This document shows, in pieces, positions 43,367 through 54,516 of a DNA stretch of 64,000 nt (position 1 is the stretch's first letter; each line of letters begins with the position of its first letter). The notes below the pieces were generated by a model that worked only from the letters and a program-made list of their open reading frames with translations, made no database searches and was not told the origin of the DNA. The position numbers and the translations under genes are program-made. This DNA is from Lucinisca nassula (lineage: Eukaryota; Mollusca; Bivalvia; Lucinida; Lucinidae). The DNA is taken from NCBI GenBank assembly GCA_963580285.1, contig OY757025.1, positions 118,919,900 to 118,983,899 on the forward strand, given 5' to 3'.

Positions 43367-43732
43367 TTGGCACTAAAAAGAGGTTGTTTTTCAAAGAGGA
43401 TTCCTGAAAAAGTTTACTGGTTGTGGTATACTTTTCTATCTATTTCTTTGCATGTGACTGAGTGTACTGGTGCCAAGTACTGGTGTTTTGGTAGTAAATT
43501 TACAGGATCTGTCAATGTGAGGTGGCGTCATGCTTTTTGTATGCAAGAAATAGTGGGTGGGGCAAGTGGCCTCAGCCTATGTAAAAAGAGAAGTGTTTCT
43601 GTGGTATTCTGTTTTGAGTGGAGCACTTTGAAAGCAAAACTGAAGTTATCGCTTTCACCAGGAGTTGTCGATAAAGATCCAAAAACTTCGTGTGGTGCGG
43701 ACAAAAAAGTGCACCGATTAACTGTCCCGTGA
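43367..43732 (+). CDS. Unrecognised open frame, 121 codons, doubtful
   Basis: ATG to TGA without interruption, Cys- and Lys-rich (seven Cys), in apparently single-copy DNA. I do not recognise the product. No signal peptide, no clear domain, no flanking splice sites or nearby poly(A) signal. It may be chance, or a fragment of an exon in this or another frame. Confidence 0.2.
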   Translation: MALKRGCFSKRIPEKVYWLWYTFLSISLHVTECTGAKYWCFGSKFTGSVNVRWRHAFCMQEIVGGASGLSLCKKRSVSVVFCFEWSTLKAKLKLSLSPGVVDKDPKTSCGADKKVHRLTVP

Positions 43733-43961
43733 TGCCTGCAGATACATGTATCTGTATATGAAGAATTTCTCTGCTGACTGACAGTGTATATCGGAGTCGG
43801 AAAATATTTTTGTTTATCTGTAGTTGTTTAAAATGCGGTTTTTCATCGACTGTCTATATCAAACGTTTGCCACAATAATATTCGGAAATCCATAAACTAT
43901 TAAAGTTTACATAGTCTAAGCCCTAATCGAGATTAAATCTTAAGCATTATCAGATTAAATT

Positions 43962-44282
43962 GGGCCCCGACAAGCGATTTTGGTACTTATCGCCTATGCG
44001 AGCAGCGAAGATTCAGGCGAGCCTGCGCATCCGCGCAGTCTCGCCAGAACCTTCGCTGCTCGCTCATACAAGCAGTGAATCAAAAGGAACCTTCAGACAG
44101 AAAGCCATATCCCTGGCCCCTCTGAATGGCTGGGCATGCGCAGTTAAAATTTGTCATGACGGAATGCTCGAAGACCCAAATTCGCTTGGCCACAAAATTG
44201 GAAGCAACGTCTCCAAAATGACCTTTACAGTGTTGACGGGGACGTTAAACCTCAAATCAAACAAACAAATTGGCGGGGCTCA
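43962..44282 (+). mobile_element. 240-bp GC-rich MITE with nested SINE-A fragment, ATT target duplication
   Basis: ATT at 43959-43961 and 44283-44285. The SINE-A 3' fragment (CACAAAATTGGAAGCAACG ... AAACAAACAAA) lies at 44191-44269 with TTGGC on both sides. Confidence 0.8.
44191..44269 (+). mobile_element. 5'-truncated SINE-A nested in the MITE
   Basis: 79 bp ending CGTTAAACCTCAAATC and (AAAC)n; flanking TTGGC (44186-44190, 44270-44274) is a short target duplication. It dates the SINE after the MITE. Confidence 0.75.
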
Positions 44283-44616
44283 ATTAATGTTATAAAGCGT
44301 AAGGGATTGTACTGTCAACGAACCTTTGATGTTAGCCGACAATGTTAGGGGGTTACGTAAATAAAATAGATTTTCATTAATTACATGGCAAACTATTGCA
44401 GAATAAGGACAATATCGTATATGGCTTACCTATATCGCATGACTTTCAAAAATCACAGCTGGACATCACACAAGATAAGAAAATTGGCATTTTATCATGT
44501 TTTAAAAATTGATTTACTTCATACACATAAGAATACGATTACGAATACATCAAGGTACTTTGAACCTATTGTCACAGTCTTATGATAAGTACATGCAAAT
44601 AAAATTATATTTTGTT

Positions 44617-44762
44617 TGTCGATGAGGCGGTTCTAACGGGTACCCACAATCTATATTTTGAGCAGAAATAAGAAAAATATACACAATTTTTCATCTTAAA
44701 ATTTTCATTTTTTTTGTGCGATAAAGGTTACAATGTATTTGTATAGGCGTTTTTTTCGTACT
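44617..44762. mobile_element. FB-320, right half
   Basis: GATGAGGCGGTTCTAACGGG ... TTTTTCGTACTG. Confidence 0.6.
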
Positions 44763-44967
44763 GTACATGTGTATCCATTCCTCTCGGTAGTATGATTGTT
44801 CGTTTGGTGTTTAATGGCCCAGTCAACACTATTACGTTACACTGGCATCTTATGGTTAATTCTACATATGAGCAATGAGAATGAACTGTGATTTATTCTG
44901 CAATAAATAACAGGGAAGGAGAGCATGACGCGAATAACCTTAATTTATGACGTTCATATATTCTTTG

Positions 44968-45735
44968 GCGTTAGATGGTGTAACGTCATTTTCTCGCGTC
45001 GGATACGTTACAAATGGACTTAAATGTATGTGTTACAGTCAATAATTTTGGAGAGATTTCTTCTAATAAAGGGAAATGTTTGTTTGTTTGTTTGTTTGTT
45101 TGTTTGATTTGAGGTTTAATGTCCCCGTCAACACTATATAGGTCATTTTGGAGACGTTGCTTCCAATTTTTTGGGACTTTTACCCGACATTGAGATGAAC
45201 TGACACTTCAAGCCCTGTCGCCCAATCAGCCAATAAGGATTATAAGCATGGACGGTCCGACCCGCACCACTTTACCTGGGCAGGCTTATGGGTTTAGACT
45301 CATATTCTAGACAGGTTTTTAATTATTTGACCCCATTTTGATATATATCAGTCTTTGAATCGACTACCTATTCGAAATTCACAAAATTGCAGTATGTTTC
45401 CTCTGGCTTTCGTTGTCGGATCATTACAGGGTCACTGATGAGACTTTATTAGCCGAAACTACGTAGTATGACCCATCTTCTTTCTTATGAATGTTTTCAT
45501 TGCTCTTAAAGGAACTCATTTTTTATTTTTATTAGTTCCTCTAAGTGGTTTACCAGTAGATTCAGCTCTGCGTGGAAGCATCATGCAGCCCATTTACTTC
45601 TTCAAGCCCCAATGGGCGGGGGCCGCGTTAGATGGTGTAACGTCATTTTCTCGCATCGCATACGTTACAAAAAGACTTAAATATATATGTGTTACAGTCA
45701 ACAATTTTGGCGAGATTTCTTCTAACAAAGGGAAA
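44968..45735. repeat. About 110-bp direct repeats bracketing a SINE-A that itself contains repeat D
   Basis: 44968-45076 and 45625-45735 share GCGTTAGATGGTGTAACGTC through AAAGGGAAA with about 10 differences. Between them: SINE-A (minus) 45077-45286 and 45535-45624, split by repeat D 45287-45534 at a TTA. Confidence 0.72.
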
Positions 45736-45799
45736 ATTTTGGGAGAATTTGAAGCCGGAAACAACAGCATTATTGTCGATTTTCAGTTGGTTTCTCTAG

Positions 45800-45935
45800 T
45801 GTGTGAATGGATGAGAAATAAATCATAGTTTCTCGGTCAGTTGTAAGTAAACAAATGACTCGCGCTACGCGCTCGTGATTTGATCTACTGTACAACTGAC
45901 CTCCAAACTGATTTATTACACGAATATTTACTGCT
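45800..45935. mobile_element. Foldback MITE I, copy 2
   Basis: GAAATAAATCATAG, TCGGTCAGTTGTAAGTAA, hairpin ACTCGCGCTACGCGCTCGTG and GTACAACTGACCTCC. Confidence 0.5.
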
Positions 45936-46019
45936 GAATCTATAATTGTTAAACTACTCATAACCACACTTTGCCTGGGCGCGGCAAACTTGTAGTTAAT
46001 TGTATGTGTTGTGATGAGG

Positions 46020-46560
46020 AGAGAGATGGTAAGATTAACACCAATCACTACAGGTGTGATTATTGTTTCTGATATTGTTGAACATTGTGTTTTGTATCAA
46101 AGTTGAAAGAAGAAGAGCACTCTTCTATTTTTTTTTTTTTTTTACAAGCAGGTTTCGAATACCGAAGCAGCGGTAGCAATTGATCTAAATACTTTAATCG
46201 TTAGTTTGGTGTCACTTCAAAGTACTTTGACTCTTCACAAGTGGATATTTTCCTAGATGCGAAGACCAGGTGCGATAATTTTGGATTAAAGTGGATCAAA
46301 AGAGATAGAACGTTTGATCCGGGCTGTGAGAAGTGAAATACTTAAAGTCATATGTTCGCTGAAGTGACTTGATAAATTATCTAAAGGTTTGCCTAGATCC
46401 AGTTTAAAATTTATTTGCTTAAAGTTTGCACAGCTTTACATGCAGACATATGTTAAAGATAACCAAGATTTTTCACCTTAATTCATGCGCAGTATATGCA
46501 GAGATGGACGATGATTCTTAACGGGGAAGATAGGATAATATTCCCCGTCAGAAGGCGATA
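46020..46560. other. Stretch without recognised gene
   Basis: T17 tract at 46127-46143; nothing else assignable. Confidence 0.3.
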
Positions 46561-46566
46561 TTTTCC

Positions 46567-46935
46567 CAAAATAGAAGTGAAGGCAATGATAAGGAATCGA
46601 TACAATTAACCCACACCTCCCATCAGAGACACCAAAGGGAAAGGAACACAAACTTGAAATTACTAGACTCTAATGGAAACATCAATAGCGGAAAGCCTTA
46701 GTTACTATACCAGAAAATGGCCAACAAAAAGATACAAGCGATACACATACACAAATTTTACGCGGCCGCAATCCTATTTGTTCAGTCCGCATGAAGGCAA
46801 CATCTCCGTGAACACGAAAATCAAACAACCACCACAGAGGTGAAACAACGGTGAGAACAAGACAGCAAGAAACCACTGAAATGCTGGAGCAAAATAAAAC
46901 CCAGGAGTATCTCCTATAGGCCCAACCAGAGACAG
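46567..46935 (+). mobile_element. Poly-G element, forward, internal deletion
   Basis: AGAAGTGAAGGCAATGATAA ... GGCCGCAATCCTATTTGTTC ... CAACCAGAGACAGAACATG; the G run and GGAACGGTC segment are missing. Confidence 0.6.
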
Positions 46936-46967
46936 AACATGAGGTACTAACCAATATTACATAAGAA

Positions 46968-47130
46968 AGCCTTTACGCTGGAACCATCATAGAATCTGAG
47001 GCCTGACCCACCGGCTAGCAATTGAAGAGGGAAGCTAAGTTATCAACCGTGATTGTGTAAACTACCATGCATGCAGTTTGTCGTATAACATTTATGTTGT
47101 ACACTATCTTTTTATATCGAGTCGTTAGCC
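46968..47130 (-). repeat. Segment H copy with peptide frame
   Basis: The minus frame encodes NVIRQTACMVV, then ITVDNLASLFNC, a stop, and PVGQASDSMMVPA ending at TAA. Confidence 0.5.
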
Positions 47131-47255
47131 ACACATGTTCCACGACAAGAAAAAATAAGCGAGGGCAAAGACGGCTTTAAATCGTGGAATGCCCAGTTAG
47201 ATATCCAAATAATGGATTGGTTTTGCTGCAATGTTTTTTTTTTCTTTTACATTTT

Positions 47256-47258
<3 letters not shown>

Positions 47259-47342
<84 letters not shown>
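47259..47342 (+). repeat. Compound (TC)26(TG)16 microsatellite
   Basis: Perfect TC then TG units. It explains several short open frames on both strands. Confidence 0.97.
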
Positions 47343-47346
<4 letters not shown>

Positions 47347-47751
47347 GAATTCTTTTGTATCGGACATGATTACATGTGGCGTCATCATACGCGACCTGGT
47401 GGTCAGGGTAAACTTCATGTAAGAATGAGACTTAAAACTTGAAAACAATGAAATGAAGTAGCGTATAAAATGTAAACAATCATATTATTTATATATTAGC
47501 TGAAAATTAATGTGATGCAGGAATTTATTTTGCTTTTATTTCCCGTCAGCCGTGTAGTAAATCTGATACTCTGCATCCCTGCCCTGTTCAGGACATCTGT
47601 GTCTACAACCCTGCTTTGTCACTTCATCATTAAGAGCTGTACGGAAGTGGTTCAGTCATTTAGCATGCCAATGATACACATGCAAATAATAACTTTGGCA
47701 GCACCACAGCTCTGAGCTCTGTAGACTTTCGTGTTTTGTGTCAAAACAGAA

Positions 47752-48030
47752 GTGAAGGCAATGATCAGGAATCGATACAATCAACCACAGTTCCCATCAG
47801 AGACACCAAGAGAAAGAAACACAAACATAAAATAACTAGACCCTACTGGAAACATCAATAGCGGAAAGCCAAAAGGACAGTTACTTTTCAACAAAATGGC
47901 CAATTAGCTATCCGAAACAAAATAATATAAGCGACACACATACTCAAAGACAAGCAATCACAAAAATAAACCACGACAGAAGAACCGCCTTGGTGCCACT
48001 GAGGGGCGGGGGGGGGGGGGGCGGGGGTTG
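47752..48030 (+). mobile_element. Poly-G element, forward
   Basis: AGAAGTGAAGGCAATGATCA ... AACCGCCTTGGTGCCACTGA and G-rich run 48003-48027; the right part is lost. Confidence 0.62.
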
Positions 48031-48044
48031 TGCTTAATCATAAT

Positions 48045-48605
48045 CAAAATAGAAGTGGGGGCAATGATCAGGAATCGATACAATTAACCCACAGCTCCCA
48101 TTAGAGACATCAAAGGGAAATAAAACACACACATGAAACAACAGAACCCAATGGAAACATTAATAGCGGAAAGCCAAAAGGGCAGTTAATTTCCCACAAA
48201 ATGGTCAACATGCTATCCAAAATAAAATAATATAAGCGACACAAACACCCAAAGAAAAACCATAACAAAAATAAACCGACACAGAACAGCCGCCTTGGAA
48301 CGATCAGCGGAAACGAATTGCAGTGGTGGTGGGTGGGTGGGTGGGTGGGGGGGGGGGGGGTTTCTTAAACCGATTTCACGTGGCCACAATCCTCGCCCTT
48401 ACTTCCGTCGCGATTAAGACAAATAATTTGTTCAGTCCGCATGAAGGCCTCCTAACTCATCACTGCAACATCTCCGTGAACACAAAAATCAAACAACCAC
48501 AGAGATGAAACAACGGTGGGGGAACTCGACAGCAAGAAACCACTGAAATGCTGGAGCAAAAGAAAACCAACAATAAGACTCCGATGGGCCCGACCAGAGA
48601 CAGAG
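48045..48605 (+). mobile_element. Poly-G element, forward, full length
   Basis: ATAGAAGTGGGGGCAATGAT ... (GTGG)n-G14 at 48323-48360 ... CACGTGGCCACAATCCTCGC ... ACTCCGATGGGCCCGACC. Confidence 0.68.
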
Positions 48606-48631
48606 CATCAGGTATCAACCAACATAAAAAT

Positions 48632-49160
48632 AGAAGTGGAGGGAATGATCAGGAATCGATACAATTAACCCACAGCTCCCATCAGAGACACCAAACGGAA
48701 AGAAACACTAACACGAAACAACAGACCCTAATGGAAACACCAACAGCGGAAAGCCAAAAGGACAGTTACTTTCCAACTAAATGGCCAATAGGCTATCCAT
48801 AATAAATTGATATAAGCGACACAAACACCCAAAGACAAACCATAACAAAAATAAACCGCGACAGAAGTACCGCCTTGGAACGGTCAGCGAAAACGAATTC
48901 TACTGGGGGACTTAAATCGATTTTACGTGGCCACAATCCTCGCCCCTTACTTCCGTCGCGATTATGACAAATAATTTGTTCAGTCCGCATGAAGGCCTCC
49001 TAAATCATCAGCATACCATCTCCGTGAACACAAAAATCAAAGAACCACAGAGATGAAACAACGGTGAGGACTCGACAGCAAGAAAGCAATGAAATCCTGG
49101 AGCAAAAGAAAACCAACAGTTAGACTCCGATGGGCCCGACCGGAGACGGAGCATCAGACC
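48632..49160 (+). mobile_element. Poly-G element, forward, full length with only a short G run
   Basis: The G run is GGGGGA (48904-48909), compared with 23 Gs at 6879, which shows the tract is the variable part of the family. Confidence 0.68.
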
Positions 49161-49199
49161 CCAACCAACATTACCTTGAATTAGATCTCTCTAATTCTC

Positions 49200-49360
49200 A
49201 ATAAGCCTTTACGTTGGAACCGTCATAGAATCTAAGGCCTGACCCACCGGCTTGCAATTAAAGAGGGAAACAAAGTTGTCAGCCGTGGTTGGGTTAACTA
49301 CCATGCATGCAGTCTGTCGTATAACATTTATTCTGTACCCAATCTTTTTATATCGAAGAA
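49200..49360 (-). repeat. Segment H copy with peptide frame
   Basis: Minus frame NPTTADNFVSLFNCKPVG ... DSMTVPT then TAA. Follows a poly-G element by about 45 bp, as does the 46968 copy. Confidence 0.5.
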
Positions 49361-49385
49361 TGATTTTACGAAATTTTATGCTGAA

Positions 49386-50340
49386 GTAATTGCGGTTTTA
49401 TATTTTTCTGAATTTATATACACCATAAAATTCGGGTTCCAATAGACCTTGTTGCAGAAGAGGTTTAAGTCCAATATTGAATTTTGAAATTAAATCAGAA
49501 TGACGTCTATAAAATTTCGAAAAGGCTTTGCGTAGTTTATGGTACAGATACCTAATAGACAGATAACCCTGATTAAGGAGTTTAGCCGTTAACAATTTAG
49601 TACGAGTGTTGAAGCCAGTTACATGACTACACACTCTAGCATATCGAATTAATTGCGAAATATAAACGCCATATGATGGCGCACGAGGAACATCACCATC
49701 CAAAAAAGGAAAATTTACAATCTCAAAATCAAAATCATCGCGTTTATCATAAATTTAGCAAGAAACAAACCCATCTACAATAGATAGATGTAAATCCGAA
49801 ATCGGGGCATCGGAACCAGAAGAATTTGCTTTATTCAACTGAAGTTCTTGGGAGGGGGTTGTGTGTGTGTGTGGTGGGGGGGGGGGGGGGGGGGGCAGTG
49901 AAAATTTGACTGATCAAACCATCGAAATAGGTATTATCAATATTTAATAAATCATCCAAAAATCTAGAAGTGGCGCTAAAAGCTTCAATGATTTCAGACG
50001 GGTTTTCAGCATACACACAACTTGTCTGAATAATTAAGTACCGAATCGTATGTAAATATTGTCAAGTAGAAAGGTGGGAGCTTTCTGACATGACCATAAA
50101 GTATAATTTTTATGCTCTTCAGAAGTGAAAAAGGCATTTCTTACATTACACGCAAGATAGAGGGAGTATTCCCCATGAAATGTCCTTTCAATTAAATCAT
50201 TTTTCTTTTATAAGATTATGAGGAAGTGTAGTGTAAAGGGTGAAAAATCATAAGTAGACAGACTTGAAGCACGAAAACGCCTGGATTTCAATTTATTTAA
50301 AACTTCATTAGAATTTTTATAGACCAAAACAGAAAAAAAA
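49386..50340 (-). pseudogene. Decayed reverse transcriptase of a third retroelement (Y/F-L-D-D type)
   Basis: Right to left: EVLNKLKSRRFRASSLSTYD at about 50310-50240, FTSEEHKNYTL-like at 50130, IEAFSATSRFLDDLLNID at 49990-49940 (the LDD matches an RT catalytic box), G/GT run 49858-49897, then DGDVPRAPSYGVYISQLIRY, LRKAFSKFYRRHSDLISKF and LEPEFYG to 49398. Several frameshifts. The order resembles RT proteins common in marine invertebrate genomes; a Penelope-like or other class cannot be decided here. Confidence 0.68.
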
Positions 50341-50480
50341 CTTTTTACGCTGGAACCGTCATAGAATCTGAGGCCTGACCCACCGGCGTGCAATTAAAGA
50401 GAGCAGCAAAGTTGTCAACCGTGATTGGGTTAAGTATCATGCATGCAGTCTGTCGTATAACATTTATGTTGTACCCAATC
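50341..50480 (-). repeat. Segment H copy with peptide frame, joined to an RT C-terminal relic
   Basis: NPITVDNFAALFNCTPVG ... DSMTVPA and TAA; upstream in the same open frame is ASAAVGRQRDIVWDRS from the neighbouring RT relic. Confidence 0.5.
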
Positions 50481-50690
50481 CTGGTTTCACTTCGATCCCA
50501 AACAATATCCCGTTGCCGGCCAACTGCTGCACTAGCGTTGGTCATCCTGGCACTGACTTCGTCATCAATATGCTCCCAAGGTATGTGAACTTATTTACCA
50601 TCTACAGTTTTGACCTTTCACCGTGATGATGGGCCCCTTGTAAGGCTTGCCAGATGCTGTTTGACCACCTCATTTTTTTATATGCTATTT
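50481..50690 (-). pseudogene. C-terminal part of a non-LTR reverse transcriptase
   Basis: KFTYLGSI-like frame at 50600-50570, then HIDDEVSARMTNASAAVGR and DIVWDRS. Likely the same element as 51343-51681, separated by the hAT-like MITE. Confidence 0.55.
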
Positions 50691-50740
50691 GTGAGGTCAT
50701 AGCTGTCACAGGAGTCAGATACATGACCTACACATTTTTG

Positions 50741-51130
50741 TAGGGCTGGCTAATCGGAGTTGAAAAGACAATCGATTATCAGTCCTGACATTGTGATCGA
50801 TAATCGACTAGTAATCACTGAAGATTTGATCATAATTTTACCTGTCTGGCTTTGTCTGAGCCTGACTCTCAGTATATGCTGTACTTTAACAAAAGCACAT
50901 TTGAACAGACAGGCCTGAGCAAGCAGAGTAGACCAAGATGAGACGCCGCAAAATGCCGCGTCTCATCAGGGTCTGCACTGTTTGCCACTGATCAAGGTAT
51001 TTTAGGCACAACTTTGGGTAGTAAATTGCACTTATCAGACAATCGATTACAAGCAAATCAGTACTGATAATCATTCTTGTGAAATTTATCGATCGATTGA
51101 TCGATTCTCAGATTTATCGTGCCAGTCTTA
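50741..51130. mobile_element. hAT-like MITE G, copy 2, with 8-bp target duplication
   Basis: Ends TAGGGCTGGC and GCCAGTCTTA; CATTTTTG at 50733-50740 and 51131-51138. Hairpin module at 50920-50983 (CAGAGTAGACCAAGATGAG ... TCATCAGGGTCTGCACTG). Confidence 0.78.
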
Positions 51131-51219
51131 CATTTTTGCACCTCCTCTTCTGTTGTAGCACACTTTGCCAAGAAAAACTCATTTAGCACCTCTGTCTGCA
51201 CCTTGGATTTAGCATGCTC

Positions 51220-51336
51220 AATCAGAAAGCCAGACAGGTAATATTATGACCAAATCTTCGTTGATTACTAATCGATTATCGATCACAATGTCAGGACTGA
51301 TTATCGATTAACTTTTCAGCTCCGATTAGCCGATTA
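51220..51336. mobile_element. hAT-like MITE G, truncated right end
   Basis: AGCCAGACAGGTAATATTAT ... CTTTTCAGCTCCGATTAGCC, ends inside the RT relic. Confidence 0.6.
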
Positions 51337-51681
51337 GTATGGCAACGAATATCATGCTGAATAGTGTTGGGGCTAGTATACGTCCTTGCTTGACTCCATT
51401 TGTCAGTGGCTGGATCAGAAACCATTATTTTGGACCCGTGCTAGTAAACAATCGTGGAAGTGCTTCACCATTGCTATGGACTTGGTTAGCCAACCAAACT
51501 TCACCATATTTTTCCAAATACCCTCACGGCTGACTGTGTCAAATGCTTTGGTAAGGTCAATATGGGTAATGTAGAGATGCATGTTCTGTTCCTGGCACTT
51601 CTCTTGAAGCTGCCTTGCTGTGAAGATCATGTCGATTGTTTGTCCTTTCTGAATCCACACTGGCTTTCTGGTAGAAGCCAT
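51337..51681 (-). pseudogene. Non-LTR reverse transcriptase fragment
   Basis: QTIDMIFTARQLQEKCQEQN, THIDLTKAFDTVSREGIW, then NGVKQGRILAPTLFSMIF in a neighbouring frame. These are RT palm motifs; the following catalytic box is lost to the MITE. Confidence 0.72.
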
Positions 51682-51701
51682 GACTGTCCAAGAAAACTAT
51701 G

Positions 51702-52400
51702 ACCATCACGGTGAACCGTGAACTATACACCCCCGTGAACCCAATGTTATATAGAGAAAACTATGGTTTACGGGCGTAATCTGTATCTTATATCTGTTCC
51801 AAGATATAGGTTGTGGGTACTCATCAGACCCGCCACAATGAGGCGGTTCTAAGAAGCACCTCCGACCTATTTTCTGAGTATTAATTCTATTAATATCACA
51901 AATTTATTCAGAAAACTAACCTTTTGGGAGATATGATAGAATGCACTATATCGCACGGATACCTTATCGAAATTTTCTGAATTCCTTTACATGATATGAC
52001 GGACTTTATCCAGTTAGTGCAAAGTTTAACCTTTTTTTTTAACGAGAAACCCCAAGCGAGACACCGACAAGCAGTGTGATTATGGTGTTCACTGTTTGGT
52101 AATAAAATAAGCCATGATAACTTTCTAAAAATAACCCGACATTTATAAAATGGACTGCTATTCTATAAAGTGAGGATTCTATCTGTTCAAACTTATTATG
52201 GAAACATGTCGCTGAACTTATGGCTATAGTTTTTTTTTCTGATTTCTAATCCAAGGTTATATTTATGTGCTCGTTTTGTCAAGGAGGAAGGTTCTAAAGA
52301 GTCTCCACAACCAATGTTTTGGGGCAGAGGTAAACAAAATAATGTATACGCTTGTAAACTCCGACTTTGTCTATAATGTATAAAGTTGGATTAGGACTTC
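51702..52400. mobile_element. Two decayed FB-320 copies of the CACGG-ended subfamily
   Basis: 51702-51972 (ACCCGCCACAATGAGGCGGTT) and about 52160-52400 (GTGCTCGTTTTGTCAAGG ... TATAAAGTTGGATTAGG). Confidence 0.5.
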
Positions 52401-52680
52401 CGATATTTAGACCACCCAAAATTAAGACTTCAAAAACACGTTTAAAAGGTTTCAGTTATTCTTTCTGTGTGTATTCTGCACTCAGTCCCAAAGGTGGTCT
52501 TATTATAGGAATTTTACTGTTTTTCAAGGACTTGTACATGTCATCGTTATGGTTGGCCTACGAGCAATATGACATGTGTTTTAATTTTATAAGCATCTAA
52601 ACATATGTTATTTCTTGTAATAACTCGCGTTACATAAAAGAAATTTCATCCTAGTACTCAATGAACCGTACTCTTTATTT

Positions 52681-52917
52681 GGGCCCCGCCAAGCGAATTT
52701 GGGTCTTCGAGCATTCCGTCATGACAAATTTTAACTGCGCATGCCCAGCCATTCAGAGGGGCCAGGGATATGGCTTTCTGTCTGAAGGTTCCTCTTGATT
52801 CACTGCTTGTATGAGCGAGCAGCGAAGTTTCTGGCGAGACTGCGCGGATGCGCAGGCTCGCCTGAACCTTCGCTGCTCGCATAGGCGATAAGTACCAAAA
52901 TCGCTTGACGGGGCCCA
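52681..52917 (-). mobile_element. 240-bp GC-rich MITE, copy 6 (minus)
   Basis: GGGCCCCGCCAAGCGAATTT to CGATTTTGGTACTT complement and GACGGGGCCCA; hairpin intact. Confidence 0.78.
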
Positions 52918-53224
52918 TTCCCACACTTTTTGTGAAATTACAATTCATTAATTTTTGAGAATATGACTTCAAAATTAATTTTAGTGCGAGTCTGGTGTAT
53001 ATATTTTAATATGTTTCAATATAAAAGTTGAAATTTAATTTAAAATGTCTTATTACGCTTAAATGGTAATAATTTTCAACTTAGTGTTACATATTTTTGT
53101 CATTGCCTTTCCTAAATGTACCAGCTGATAATACGCGTTTCAATGGAAACTAGGATGGCAAGTTCATGCCTGTATTAAAGCTGCCTATTGACTTCGATTG
53201 ATGACGATGCGTGGTTGTGTGAGG
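52918..53224. other. Stretch without recognised gene
   Basis: AT-rich; nothing assignable. Confidence 0.3.
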
Positions 53225-53545
53225 CGAAGAATGGCCCCCGCCCATCGGGGCTTGAAGAAATAGATGGGCTGCATGATGCTATCACGTAGAGCTGAAACTG
53301 ACCTGCAAACGAGTACTGGTAAATAGCTAAGAGGATCTAAGCCTGCACAGGCAAAGCGGTGCGAGTCAGACCGTTAATGCTTATAAACCCTATTTGTTTC
53401 ATTGGACGGCAGGGCTTGAGACGTCATTTCAGCTCAATGTCGGGTAAAAGTCCCACAAAATTGGAAGCAACGTTTCCAAAATGACCTTTACAGTGTTGAC
53501 GGGGACGCAAAACACCAAATCAAACAAAACAAACAAAATAAAAAC
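53225..53545 (+). mobile_element. SINE-A, plus orientation
   Basis: ATGGCCCCCGCCCATCGGGG ... GACGGGGACGCAAAACACC ... (AAAC)n. Confidence 0.7.
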
Positions 53546-53811
53546 CTGAACATTGAGAGTTTCAGGTTTTAAGAAATACATATGAATCAACTGTGATATC
53601 AGTCACATGATGTATATCATATGACAATGTCAGCGTTTCCGGTTCTTACGAGCACCCACAGTCTGTAAAATAGCTTTGAGCAAGACTGTGGAAATAGTGT
53701 TCATCTTTGAAACCAAACCAGTTGGGGGTTTACACGAGTATTCATTTACGGACTTCTTCGCGTAATGATCTCAGAAGTTTTTATAAGATGTGGACTTATA
53801 TGAAGTGTCAA

Positions 53812-54139
53812 TTTGTTTGTTTGTTTGTTTGTTTGTTTGTTTGTTTGATTTGAGGTTTAACGTCCCCGTCAACGCTGTATAGGTCATTTTGAAGACGTTG
53901 CTTCCAATTTTGAGGGACTTTTACCCGACACTAAGATGAAATGACATCTCAAGCCCTGTCGCCCAATGAAACCAATACGGTTTATAAGCATGGACGGTCC
54001 GACTCGCACTGCTTTGCCTGGGCAGGCTTAGATCCTCCAACCGGTTTACCAGTACTCGTGTGCGGTCGGATTTCAGTTCTGCGTGGAAGCATCATGCAGC
54101 CCATCTATTTCTCCAAGCCCCGATGGGCGGGAGCCGATC
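53812..54139 (-). mobile_element. Full-length SINE-A with 11-bp target duplication
   Basis: TGAAGTGTCAA at 53801-53811 and 54140-54150 bounds it. Tail (TTTG)8 on the plus strand at left; 5' end GATCGGCTCCCGCCCATC on the minus strand. No tRNA A/B boxes are obvious at the 5' end, so its promoter type is unclear. Its last 40 bp before the tail match those of the tRNA-headed SINE-B. Confidence 0.85.
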
Positions 54140-54292
54140 TGAAGTGTCAAGATGAACGTGACATTAGAAGTAGTCACCACTTTATCCCAAACTATCTATT
54201 AGTCACATGCTTTACCATGAAGATCAGAGCAGAACTTTTGCTGTAAACAAGTTGAGTAAGTAACGACGTAACACGGGTAATGTCACTATTAA

Positions 54293-54516
54293 CCCTTTTT
54301 GTACCAAATGGAATCTTCCTCCTTATATATAGCAGGAGTCCATTTCAAAATTTAGGGGTGTCAGGTTGTGTTTTCATCAAAATTTATTTGGATAATGACT
54401 GAACTTTTAGCAAACAGTGGAGGCCCTGATCAGACGCCGCGTTCTGCTGCGGCGTCTGATCTGGGCCTGCACTGTTTGCCAGGGAACGTCTTTAGGGGTT
54501 TCTGGTACTGAATGGG
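54293..54516. mobile_element. TTAA-flanked MITE, intact copy
   Basis: TTAA 54289-54292, CCCTTTTTGTACCAAATGG ... GGTACTGAATGGG, then TCAA. Hairpin 54415-54481 with ACGCCGCGTTCTGCTGCGGCG loop. Confidence 0.72.

Noticed and set aside
43367..43732. Transposase or known protein
   Set aside because: No catalytic or zinc-finger pattern could be seen; retained only as a doubtful open frame.
47184..47448. Several open frames with SLSL / CVCV / RERE repeats
   Set aside because: Translation of the TC/TG microsatellite.
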